From NCBI GenBank assembly GCA_900316975.1, contig ONFA01000006.1, positions 1 through 64,000 on the forward strand: 64,000 bases of DNA. The letters run 5' to 3'. The position numbers were made by a program, and so were the translations under genes. Positions 1-7,320 of this stretch are shown here, piece by piece. The stretch is from an uncultured Prevotellaceae bacterium. Lineage in GTDB: Bacteria > Bacteroidota > Bacteroidia > Bacteroidales > Bacteroidaceae. Numbering within the stretch: position 1 is the stretch's first letter; each line of letters starts with the position of its first letter. The notes below the pieces were generated by a model that saw only the letters and a list, made by a program, of their open reading frames with translations, was not told the DNA's origin and did not search any database.

Positions 1-27
1 TTGTGGTAAAAACAAAGGTAACAAAAA

Positions 28-66
28 AGGCTGAAACCCAAGCGAGGGCTTCAGCCTAATTTTTAT
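28..66. terminator. Bidirectional intrinsic terminator
   Basis: The arms AGGCTGAA (28-35) and TTCAGCCT (50-57) form an 8-bp stem. A T-rich run follows on the plus strand, and an A-run precedes it, giving T's on the minus strand. It lies downstream of the minus-strand dut-EnvC operon and could end it. Confidence 0.6.
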
Positions 67-137
67 TTCATACTAAAATCTTTTAGCGGACAGCAATATT
101 AAAGAATGAAGAAATAATTGTACTTATTCCATCAAAG

Positions 138-226
138 ACGGGCACTCAGCGCGAAATGACATGCGCTGAGTGCCCGTAATATTTTGCGCTGAGTGTACGA
201 AATGTGATGCGCAACGTGCGCATTTC
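138..226. repeat. Cluster of three palindromes
   Basis: Arms ACGGGCACTCAGCGC (138-152) and its perfect complement (163-177) make a 15-bp stem with a 10-nt loop. A second copy of GCGCTGAGTG (186-195) follows, TTGCGC (184-189) pairs with GCGCAA (209-214), and ATGCGC (207-212) pairs with GCGCAT (218-223). It sits just beyond the 3' end of the EnvC-like gene. Confidence 0.7.
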
Positions 227-306
227 ACAACAATCTCATTTCTGCTTAAGGGCTATCCTCAAAGGGGTTGATTAAGAATGAATTGTGTTGTCGATTGTCA
301 ATCAAG

Positions 307-1878
307 TCACCTCACCCACTGCTCCGGATTCAGGCGTGTGCTTTCCTGACGGAGTTGGAAGTGGAGGATGTAGCGTCCGTCGGAGTCTTGTCCGATGGCA
401 CCGAGGGTGGCTTTGGTCTTGACACTCTGACCTTTGCGGACAGAAACGGAAGAAAGACCTGAATAGACGGAGATGTAGGAGCCGTGACGGAGCATGACGA
501 TGTAGGAACCGCCATACTGGAAGACGGAACTGACGGTACCATCAAAGATGGCACGGGCAGCACAACCCTGCTGACCTCGAATGTCAATGCCCTTGTTGTC
601 GAGGGTGACATTGCGAAGTCCTGCCACGGAGTAGTTGCCGTAGTGTCCGACCACGCTGTAACTGCCTGTGATAGGCATCGGAAGGCGACCTTTGTTGCTG
701 GAGAAATTGCTGGACAGACGGGCATCGGCACTGGCATCGTTGCTCTTCCATGCTTCAAACTTCTCGCGTTCCACTTTCTCTTCCTTGGCGGCCACCTTCA
801 CGTTGGCATCGGCAGCCTTGGCATCGGCATTGGCTTTCTCAGCAGCCTTGCGGGCGGCTTCCTTCTCGGCAGCGGTCTTGGCAGCACGTTTGGCGGCCTC
901 GGCGGCTTCAGCAGCCTTGCGCGCCTTTTCGGCAGCGGCTTTGGCTTCGGCAAGTTTGCGTGCCTTCTCACGTGCTTCGGCTTCGGCTTTCTTGCGGGCT
1001 TCTTCTGCCTTGCGCTTACGTTCTGCTTCGGCACGTCGCTGGGCTTCTATCTCGGCTTGGATGATGCGGTCAATCTCGGCATTGAGGGCTTGTTCCTTCT
1101 TCTTATAGTTCTGTATCTGTTGCTGCACGGTGGCGATGTTCTTGTTGAGGAAGGCGACTTGTGTCTGTGCGCTTTCCTTCATGCCTTGCAGGGTTTTCTT
1201 CTGCTGTTCGACAGTTTGCAGGTTAAACTCTTTTTGAGTCTTGGCTGCAAGCAGTTCGTTTTGTTTTGCCTTCACTTCCAGTTGCTTCTCTTTGAGGAGT
1301 TCGCCCTGTGCCTTCTGGAAGGTGGAGTATTCTTGCATATAGCGCATGCGCCGCACCATCTGAGTGAAGTTTTCGGCAGAGAAGATGAACATGAGTTTGT
1401 TCTGCACGGAACGGTTCTTGCGCATATAGACCATTGCCTTGGCATAGCGTTTCTTCTTGGTGTCGAGTTCCTTCTGCAACTTGACAAGTTGGGTGTTGAG
1501 CGTGTCGATGGTGGAGGAGAGTGACACGATGTCACGATTGAGGCTGTCAATGGACTGCTGCTGCTTGCCTATCTGGTGGTCGAGCACCAAGACGCTGTCG
1601 AGACTTGCCTTGACATTTTTGTTGAGTTGGACGAGTTGTGCTTGTGACTGCTGACGTGCTTTCTCCGCAGCGGCTTTCTCGTTGCGGAGTTGGGTCTTCT
1701 TGTCAACAGGCTTCTGCTGTTTTTTTTGCTGAGTGGTGGTCTTTTTAGCGGTTGTGGTCTTCGTGGTGGTCCGCTTAGTGGCAGTGGAAGCCTTTCCCCT
1801 GCTCTGGCCCCACGAAGGAGTGAGAAGTGAAACACTAAAAACTAAAAGTAATAATGCCCTACCTACTGTCTGCATCAA
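307..1878 (-). CDS. EnvC-like murein hydrolase activator, degenerate LytM/M23 protein
   Basis: A 523-residue exported protein. A signal peptide (about 1-24) is followed by a Thr/Lys-rich stretch, long coiled coil (about 60-290), an Ala/Lys/Glu-rich helix (about 280-375) and a C-terminal LytM/peptidase M23 fold (about 400-523). This order is that of EnvC, which activates cell-wall amidases at division rather than cutting peptidoglycan. In support, the zinc ligands of M23 enzymes are gone: the usual HxGxD reads NKGID and the final HxH reads ILH. It is last in an operon with dut, a TPR protein and a DUF4292 lipoprotein. FtsX, the usual partner of EnvC, is encoded separately at 47.0 kb. An amidase-activator role is inferred from architecture. 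Confidence 0.85.
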   Translation of the reverse strand: MMQTVGRALLLLVFSVSLLTPSWGQSRGKASTATKRTTTKTTTAKKTTTQQKKQQKPVDKKTQLRNEKAAAEKARQQSQAQLVQLNKNVKASLDSVLVLDHQIGKQQQSIDSLNRDIVSLSSTIDTLNTQLVKLQKELDTKKKRYAKAMVYMRKNRSVQNKLMFIFSAENFTQMVRRMRYMQEYSTFQKAQGELLKEKQLEVKAKQNELLAAKTQKEFNLQTVEQQKKTLQGMKESAQTQVAFLNKNIATVQQQIQNYKKKEQALNAEIDRIIQAEIEAQRRAEAERKRKAEEARKKAEAEAREKARKLAEAKAAAEKARKAAEAAEAAKRAAKTAAEKEAARKAAEKANADAKAADANVKVAAKEEKVEREKFEAWKSNDASADARLSSNFSSNKGRLPMPITGSYSVVGHYGNYSVAGLRNVTLDNKGIDIRGQQGCAARAIFDGTVSSVFQYGGSYIVMLRHGSYISVYSGLSSVSVRKGQSVKTKATLGAIGQDSDGRYILHFQLRQESTRLNPEQWVR

Positions 1879-1929
1879 TGATGAATTTACAATTTGACCA
1901 TTTACAATGTACCATTTATTGGGCCATTC

Positions 1930-2610
1930 TCAATTCCCTATGATGCTGCCAAAGAGTTTGTTAGCATCGGTTTTGGTGTATTTACCCGACACAGCGGTGT
2001 GGGCATCCCAGTTGGCATTGCTGCCTTTGTTGGAGAGTCGGAGATCCAATTTGATGTCCTTCTTGGCAGGGATGGTATAGGCAAACTTGTCGCCTTTCTT
2101 TGCCTCTTGCCAGAAAAACTCCTGAATGGTGTTGAAGTCGATGTTGCGACTCTTCAAGGCTGAGAATTCCTCGTAGTTGGTGTCAACGTAACGCTTGTTG
2201 ACACGGTCGATGATGAGCACCTTGTCGGGAGAGAGTTCAAGCCTACCAATCTCGGCAATGCCCAAAAGAGGATCCACGAGGGTGAGTTGGATGACATCTC
2301 CATAGCGCATACGAAGGTTACCACTGGTGGTGACATCCTTGCCTTCCTGGGTGATGGTGACACGCACTTTCGAAGTGAAATTGGTGCCCACAGCCACCTT
2401 CATCTTGTTGAGATCGGGTTCTTGACGGTCGGGCTTCTTGGTGGAAGTCGTCGGAGTGGTGATTGTGGTGGTGGGCTTGGTCTTGTCACTCTTGTCTTTC
2501 ATGGCTTTCTTGCTGGAATGGCAAGATGCCAACGTCAGCACCAAAAGGAAAGAGAAAAGTGAAAACCTGCCCATGCGCTGGGCGAATGTCTTGAGCATCT
2601 TATTCATCAT
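1930..2610 (-). CDS. DUF4292 lipoprotein
   Basis: A 226-residue predicted lipoprotein with an N-terminal hydrophobic signal ending in a lipobox LASC (Cys about 30), then a Lys/Thr/Pro-rich linker and a beta-rich domain resembling DUF4292, a Bacteroidetes family with a LolA/LolB-like fold. A role in lipoprotein or envelope handling is plausible but unproven. It lies between the TPR protein and the EnvC-like gene, only 9 bases after the TPR stop, so co-translation is likely. The signal-peptide coding region (about 2568-2586) contains a GCCCATGCGCTGGGC palindrome also found at gene ends elsewhere in this window. Confidence 0.8.
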   Translation of the reverse strand: MMNKMLKTFAQRMGRFSLFSFLLVLTLASCHSSKKAMKDKSDKTKPTTTITTPTTSTKKPDRQEPDLNKMKVAVGTNFTSKVRVTITQEGKDVTTSGNLRMRYGDVIQLTLVDPLLGIAEIGRLELSPDKVLIIDRVNKRYVDTNYEEFSALKSRNIDFNTIQEFFWQEAKKGDKFAYTIPAKKDIKLDLRLSNKGSNANWDAHTAVSGKYTKTDANKLFGSIIGN

Positions 2611-2619
2611 TTGTATGAA

Positions 2620-4245
2620 CTATTTTTTCTTGGCTTTCTTGTTAATTTGCTTAATATGCAGCAGAACATCATCGCTCATTTCCTCTCCGTCACGTTCCAT
2701 GAGTTCCACAACTTTATCCATGTATTGCTTGGCTTCGTCGTAGCGTTTCTGCTGGAAGAGCACCCATGCATAGGTGTCGAGATAGGTAGAGTTGTCTGGC
2801 TCCAGTTCGTTGGAAAGACGGCTCATTTCCTCTGCCCGCTGGAGGTCTTTCTTCTTGAGGGAGAGGTAGTAGGCATAGTTGTTGAGCACCATCGCATCGT
2901 TTTTATTATATATCAAGCAGGAATCGTATGCCTGAAATGCCTTATCGTCTTGTCCGAGCTGATGGTAGATGTCACCGAGAAGGGCATACGAGTGGGTACG
3001 GATTTTAAACCGATTCTCTTCGTCCATCTCATTCTCCACGCGGTTGAGTCCAGAACGTAAAGCATCCATGGACTTCTCTTTCTCGTCAATTAGGTAGTAC
3101 TCCACGCCCATATAGAAATAAAACACTGGAGAATCAGCATTGTATTCAACAGCAGGCTTGCAGATGTTCACAATGCTCTGATGATCATTTTCCTCAACAG
3201 CATATTTAAGCAACTGCTGACGTGCCATATCGTTTTCAGGGTCAATGTCAAGCATCTGTTTCAAGTAGGGCTTGACCTCGTCGGCAGGCATCCGCTTGGT
3301 GACCATATAACGCACCTTGAGTTCAAGGATGTCTGTCTGTTCCTGTGGTTGTTGTAAGACTTTGTCAAAGAGAGACAAGAGTTGGGTGGAATCGGCATTG
3401 GTGGTAAGGTTTTCGCGCACCAGCACCCCCAACATTCTCACCCTTGTGGCATCATCCACATCCTTGTTGGTCAGAAGTCTTGTGAGGTAATCCTGATAGT
3501 GAGCCGTATCGCCTTCCTGATTGTAGAAATTTGCCATAGAGAGCAAGAGGGTCACATTCTCAGGATCCTGTGCCTCCACCATCTGGAACTGTTTCAGTGC
3601 TTCTTCCTTCTTGCCTGCATCGAGATAAAGGTCACCAATGACCACCTGATAGCGCAAGTCGTTAGGATATTCGTCGGCAAGGTTTCTCATCTCCTCAAAG
3701 GCACGCGCCTCATCGTTCATCTGCAAGAAGAGACGGAACTTCTCCATCGAAAGTTTTTCACTTTTACCTTCCTTCACCTCTATCTTGTCCAACACCTTCA
3801 CCATATTGGCATAGTCATTCTTTTTCTCATAGAGTTCAAGGAGCATCCCCAGCACCTCTCCTTTCTCGGGGAAGAGGCGCGCCATATCCTCCACACATTG
3901 CAACGCTTCATCGTTGCGGCGATTGTCGAGATAGAGCGTGACGAGATGATTCTTGTACCAATAGTTGTTGGGATAAAGTCTGCATGCCTTCTCCAAAGCC
4001 TTGATGGCAAGCGTGTCATTCTTCGCATAGCGATAAAGTTCCGCCAACTCATAAAGGACAGCCCCCGATTCAGGGTCGAGTTGATGGCAATAGTCAAACA
4101 AGTCGATGGCAGCATCGTACTTATTGGCAAGTTTCTGCCGCATCGCCTCCTGAAAGATATAGTTGAACTTTGTCTGTTGTGCCGAGACAACGGAGAAAGA
4201 ACAACAAAAAACTAAAAGAGATAATATCCTTATGATTGCTTGCAT
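2620..4245 (-). CDS. Exported tetratricopeptide repeat protein
   Basis: A 541-residue protein with a signal peptide (about 1-22) and TPR-type helical repeats across almost all of the rest, visible as repeated patterns of Tyr/Leu/Ala and Asp-Pro turns. TPR arrays are protein-interaction scaffolds; no catalytic domain is visible. The same gene order (dut, TPR, DUF4292, EnvC) suggests it serves envelope assembly or outer-membrane lipoprotein handling, but that is context only. The C-terminus is Lys-rich. The start is the first Met, directly ahead of the hydrophobic signal. Confidence 0.85.
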   Translation of the reverse strand: MQAIIRILSLLVFCCSFSVVSAQQTKFNYIFQEAMRQKLANKYDAAIDLFDYCHQLDPESGAVLYELAELYRYAKNDTLAIKALEKACRLYPNNYWYKNHLVTLYLDNRRNDEALQCVEDMARLFPEKGEVLGMLLELYEKKNDYANMVKVLDKIEVKEGKSEKLSMEKFRLFLQMNDEARAFEEMRNLADEYPNDLRYQVVIGDLYLDAGKKEEALKQFQMVEAQDPENVTLLLSMANFYNQEGDTAHYQDYLTRLLTNKDVDDATRVRMLGVLVRENLTTNADSTQLLSLFDKVLQQPQEQTDILELKVRYMVTKRMPADEVKPYLKQMLDIDPENDMARQQLLKYAVEENDHQSIVNICKPAVEYNADSPVFYFYMGVEYYLIDEKEKSMDALRSGLNRVENEMDEENRFKIRTHSYALLGDIYHQLGQDDKAFQAYDSCLIYNKNDAMVLNNYAYYLSLKKKDLQRAEEMSRLSNELEPDNSTYLDTYAWVLFQQKRYDEAKQYMDKVVELMERDGEEMSDDVLLHIKQINKKAKKK

Positions 4246-4303
4246 CGCGTTAACCTAAATGGTAAATCACCCAATTGTACATTGTAAACTGTCAAATGGT
4301 AAA

Positions 4304-4738
4304 TCACTTGGTTCCACTGTGTCCGAAACCTCCAGCACCGCGTTCGGTCTCGTCGAGCACTTCCACCTCCACCAGTTGGGGCTGTTCATGCTTGGCAATC
4401 ACCATCTGAGCGATGCGTTCGCCATCGTTAATGACGAAAGGTTCGTTGGAGAGGTTGACCAAGATGACACACACCTCGCCACGATAGTCAGCGTCGATGG
4501 TGCCAGGGGTGTTGAGCACAGTGATGCCCTTCTTGATGGCCAAACCAGAACGTGGACGCACCTGTGCCTCATAGCCTGCAGGCAGTGCCATGAAAAGTCC
4601 TGTAGGAACCAATGTGCGTGCCATAGGAGCCAGTGTGATCGGCTCGTCAAGATTGGCGCGCAAATCCATGCCAGCCGACAGCGGAGTGGCATAGGCAGGC
4701 AGTGGATGATGTGACTTATTGATAATCTTCACTTCCAT
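4304..4738 (-). CDS. dut: dUTP diphosphatase
   Basis: Hydrolyses dUTP to dUMP and diphosphate, keeping uracil out of DNA and feeding dTMP synthesis. The 144-residue chain has the trimeric dUTPase motifs in order: AGMDLRA (motif I), RPRSGLA (II), GTIDADYRG (III, with the catalytic Asp), and the C-terminal Gly-rich [10 protein letters not shown] (V). The ATG at 4738 is chosen because an upstream TTG (4759) lies inside the -7 promoter box at 4757-4764 and cannot be in the transcript. It heads the operon with the TPR, DUF4292 and EnvC-like genes. Its stop codon overlaps a short tandem repeat (AAATGGTAAATCAC, also at 4256). Confidence 0.97.
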   Translation of the reverse strand: MEVKIINKSHHPLPAYATPLSAGMDLRANLDEPITLAPMARTLVPTGLFMALPAGYEAQVRPRSGLAIKKGITVLNTPGTIDADYRGEVCVILVNLSNEPFVINDGERIAQMVIAKHEQPQLVEVEVLDETERGAGGFGHSGTK

Positions 4739-4756
4739 AGTTGACAAATTTTGATG

Positions 4757-4764
4757 CAAAGGTA
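4757..4764 (-). promoter_or_regulatory. Promoter -7 box of the dut operon
   Basis: Reads TACCTTTG on the minus strand, matching the Bacteroidetes -7 consensus TAnnTTTG, about 20 bases before the dut ATG. Confidence 0.75.
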
Positions 4765-4770
4765 ATGAAT

Positions 4771-4802
4771 AATTAGGAATTAGGAATTAGGAATTAGGAA
4801 TT
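4771..4802. repeat. AATTAGG heptamer tandem repeat
   Basis: Four consecutive AATTAGG heptamers and a partial fifth lie between dut and dgt. Inverted, imperfect copies (CCTAATTCCTCATT-like) occur at about 4856-4884, so the dgt promoter sits in the loop of a potential long hairpin. Confidence 0.85.
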
Positions 4803-4815
4803 TTTACCATTTGAA

Positions 4816-4847
4816 TTGTTTCATTTCCCATTTATTCACTACCTTTG
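4816..4847 (+). promoter_or_regulatory. Promoter of dgt
   Basis: The -7 box is TACCTTTG (4840-4847), with a weak -33 ATTG/TTG (4816-4818) 21 nt upstream. Divergent from the dut promoter. Confidence 0.7.
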
Positions 4848-4892
4848 CATTCCATTCCTAATTCCTCATTTCTAATTCCTCATTGCAGAAGA

Positions 4893-6206
4893 ATGAATTG
4901 GCAACAATTGATATCGAATAAACGGCTGGGGCAGGAAGACCTGCACGTCAACAAAAAGGATGACCGTACGGAGTTCAAACGTGACTATGACCGTCTCATC
5001 TTTTCTGCTCCTTTCCGCCGTATGCAGAACAAGACCCAAGTGTTTCCGCTTCCTGGCAGTGTGTTCGTACACAACCGATTGACTCACTCGCTGGAAGTGG
5101 CGAGCGTGGGGCGCAGTCTGGGCGACGATGTGGCACATAAACTCATTGCCCGCCACCCCGAACTTGACGGCACCCTCTTTGCCGAGATCGGCTCCATCGT
5201 GTCAGCCGCCTGCCTTGCTCACGACATGGGCAACCCACCCTTCGGTCACTCGGGCGAACGTGCCATCGCCTCCTACTTCAGCGAGGGCGACGGCATCAAG
5301 TATAAAGGGCAACTCACTCCTGAACAATGGGCTGACATCACCCACTTTGATGGTAATGCCAACGCTTTCCGTCTGCTGACCCATCAGTTTAAGGGACGGC
5401 GCGTGGGTGGCTTCGTGCTCACCTACTCCACCCTTGCCAGCATTGTGAAATACCCCTTCCCCGCGATTGAAGCCACTAAACAGAAGTTTGGCTACTTCAC
5501 GCAGGAACAGCCTCTCTACGAACGTATTGCCACCGAACTCGGCATTGACCGCTCTGCTACGGGTTGGCATCGTCACCCCCTCGCCTATCTGGTGGAGGCT
5601 GCCGATGACATCTGCTACGAAATCATGGACATAGAAGATGCCCACAAACTCAAGATTCTGTCTTTCGAGGAGACTCGCACTCTCATGTTGGGATTTGTGT
5701 CGCCCGAGCGTCGCGAACATATCATCCAACGGGCTGCTGATGTCAGTGACCTCAATGAACAAGTGGCTTACTACCGTTCCTGTGCCATCGGAGAACTTGA
5801 AAAGGAATGCGTGCATGTATTTGTAGAGAATGAAGAAGCCATCCTCAACGGCACTTTCGGGAAATCGCTCATCGACCATTCCTGCCCACTGGTACACGAT
5901 GCTTACGAAGCGTGTATGAAAGTAGCGATGAGCCGCATCTACCGCAGCCGCGATGTGGTGGATACCGAATTGGCTGGTTACAAAATCATCTACACGCTCA
6001 TGGGGCTTTTCATTCATGCCGTGATGAATCCTCAGCATGCTTACAGCCGCCTACTGCTCGACCGCGTATCGTCTCAGTATGAGGTGGATAGCCCCGACAC
6101 TTATGTACGCATCATGGCGGTACTCGACTACCTCTCTGGCATGACCGACGTGTTTGCCCTCGACCTCTACCGCAAGATTAACGGCGAAAGCCTCCCCATG
6201 ATCTAA
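4893..6206 (+). CDS. dgt: Deoxyguanosinetriphosphate triphosphohydrolase
   Basis: A 437-residue HD-superfamily enzyme that splits dGTP (or other dNTPs) into deoxynucleoside and triphosphate. The metal-binding His is in RLTHSLEV near the N-terminus and the HD pair in AHDMGNPPFGHSG; a later conserved region (ATGWHRHPLAYLVEAADDICY) carries the next Asp. The Met at 4893 starts the conserved NWQQLIS sequence; upstream in-frame codons would be translated from an intergenic tandem repeat and are rejected. Facing dut, it makes this a nucleotide-pool locus. Its stop is followed at once by a CCCATGCGCTGGG palindrome. Confidence 0.95.
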   Translation: MNWQQLISNKRLGQEDLHVNKKDDRTEFKRDYDRLIFSAPFRRMQNKTQVFPLPGSVFVHNRLTHSLEVASVGRSLGDDVAHKLIARHPELDGTLFAEIGSIVSAACLAHDMGNPPFGHSGERAIASYFSEGDGIKYKGQLTPEQWADITHFDGNANAFRLLTHQFKGRRVGGFVLTYSTLASIVKYPFPAIEATKQKFGYFTQEQPLYERIATELGIDRSATGWHRHPLAYLVEAADDICYEIMDIEDAHKLKILSFEETRTLMLGFVSPERREHIIQRAADVSDLNEQVAYYRSCAIGELEKECVHVFVENEEAILNGTFGKSLIDHSCPLVHDAYEACMKVAMSRIYRSRDVVDTELAGYKIIYTLMGLFIHAVMNPQHAYSRLLLDRVSSQYEVDSPDTYVRIMAVLDYLSGMTDVFALDLYRKINGESLPMI

Positions 6207-6208
6207 CC

Positions 6209-6246
6209 AGCCCACGCGCTGCCAGCCCATGCGCTGGGCGATTTTT
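6209..6246 (+). terminator. GCCCA-TGGGC hairpin and T-run after dgt
   Basis: Two copies of an AGCCCAnGCGCTG motif (about 6210 and 6225), the second forming GCCCA-TGCGC-TGGGC followed by GATTTTTC. Looks like a terminator. Related sequences follow ftsX (47.9 kb) and tRNA-Arg (8.73 kb). Confidence 0.6.
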
Positions 6247-6262
6247 CAAAAAAGGTTTTGGT

Positions 6263-6424
6263 GGAGTTAAAGGAGTTAAAGAAGTTATCGCTCCGCTTAG
6301 GAGTTAAAAGCCGATACTCTAACGATAACCCTAACCTAAACAGTTCTCCCCTAATAGGGGAGTTGGAGGGGTCTATAACATTTGGCTCTAACTCCTTTAA
6401 CTTCTCCAAACTCCTTTAACTCCC
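6263..6424 (+). repeat. GGAGTTAAA / GGGGAG-hairpin repeat, copy 1
   Basis: A 9-bp tandem (GGAGTTAAA) leads into about 85 bp that recurs at 61.1 kb (shared blocks include GTTATCGCT, AGGAGTTAAA, GCCGATACT, TAACCCTAAC). A hairpin CTCCCC-TAATA-GGGGAG with GGAGGGGTCT (6345-6374) follows. A reverse-complement GTTAAAGGAG-type arm (6388-6424) closes it. Confidence 0.8.
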
Positions 6425-6449
6425 TAATAAAAAAAGTAAATGATAAAAG

Positions 6450-7298
6450 ATGAATACAATATTTATCGTCCTTCCCATCCTCACCCTGCTCATGTTCGAC
6501 CTCGGACTGACGCTGAGGCCTCATGATTTCCAACTGATTGTTCAACGTCCCTTGCCTGTACTTGCAGGAGTCATCGGACAAATCGTCTTGCTGCCCCTTA
6601 TTGCTTGGGCTGTAGGATATATCTTCCATCTCGATGCCCTCTTCTTTCTCGGCATCATGCTCATTGCTTGCAGTCCTGGAGGCAGTTCCAGCAATGTGTT
6701 CTCCATGTTGGCACGAGGTGATGTGGCACTTTCCGTCACCCTCACGGCATGCAGTTCCATCATCACCCTCTTCACCGTGCCGCTTATCATGGCGTGGGTC
6801 ACGGCTTCTATCGGCACAGGTGCTGACGTGCATCTGCCTGTGGGCAACCTGCTGATGCAGAACTTGGTGTTGATGGCGGTGCCTATCCTCATCGGAGTGG
6901 GCATAGGCATGAAATGGACATCGGCAGCCCACCACATCCACAATGTGCTGAAACGTGCGGCATTTCCTGCACTTATCCTACTTGCCACCGTATTCTTTCT
7001 TCAACACAAAGAGACCATCGTGCGTGAGTTTCCTTCCCTCGGACTTTGCATCACCGTTCTCATCTTGATTGCCATGAGCGGTGGAGCCATTCTTTCTTAC
7101 ATATTCCGACTGAAGGGTGCAGAACAACGCACGATTGTCATTGAGGTGGGCATGCAGAATGCCGCCCAAGCCATCACGGTGGCTTGCAGTCCGTTGGTGT
7201 TCAACAATGAAACAATAGCCATCCCTGCCATCATCTATGCCTTGATGATGAACGTGCTATTGCTCATTTATGTGGGTATCGTCAAGAGAAGAAACTAA
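6450..7298 (+). CDS. Bile acid:sodium symporter (BASS) family transporter
   Basis: A 282-residue polytopic inner-membrane protein with about nine or ten hydrophobic segments and very little polar sequence. The pattern GIMLIACSPGGSSSNVFSMLARGDVALSV (seen in part: ACSPGGSSSN) is the conserved substrate/sodium region of the SBF/BASS family, and a second conserved stretch EVGMQNAAQAI lies near the C-terminus. Substrates of bacterial members include bile acids, organic anions and pantoate-like acids; none can be assigned here. It stands alone between dgt and the minus-strand nucleoside kinase. The leader carries the repeat at 6263-6424, so the start is close to repeat DNA. Confidence 0.88.
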   Translation: MNTIFIVLPILTLLMFDLGLTLRPHDFQLIVQRPLPVLAGVIGQIVLLPLIAWAVGYIFHLDALFFLGIMLIACSPGGSSSNVFSMLARGDVALSVTLTACSSIITLFTVPLIMAWVTASIGTGADVHLPVGNLLMQNLVLMAVPILIGVGIGMKWTSAAHHIHNVLKRAAFPALILLATVFFLQHKETIVREFPSLGLCITVLILIAMSGGAILSYIFRLKGAEQRTIVIEVGMQNAAQAITVACSPLVFNNETIAIPAIIYALMMNVLLLIYVGIVKRRN

Positions 7299-7320
7299 TT
7301 CAAGTTTTGCAAGTTGAGAA

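Larger units (their letters stand above)
1..306. other. Gene-free left edge with clustered hairpins
   Basis: No coding region is supported here. It holds a bidirectional terminator-like hairpin (28-66), a possible minus-strand -7 box CAAAGGTA (13-20) pointing out of the window, and a cluster of palindromes at 138-226. The stretches 67-137 and 227-306 are AT-rich and show nothing recognisable. Confidence 0.6.

Noticed and set aside
484..1524. 346-codon plus-strand frame rich in Gly, Leu and Phe
   Set aside because: Antisense of the Ala/Lys/Glu-rich coiled coil of the EnvC-like gene; composition is a by-product of that bias.
4739..4759. TTG start extending dut by seven codons
   Set aside because: The TTG lies inside the -7 promoter box and would not be transcribed.
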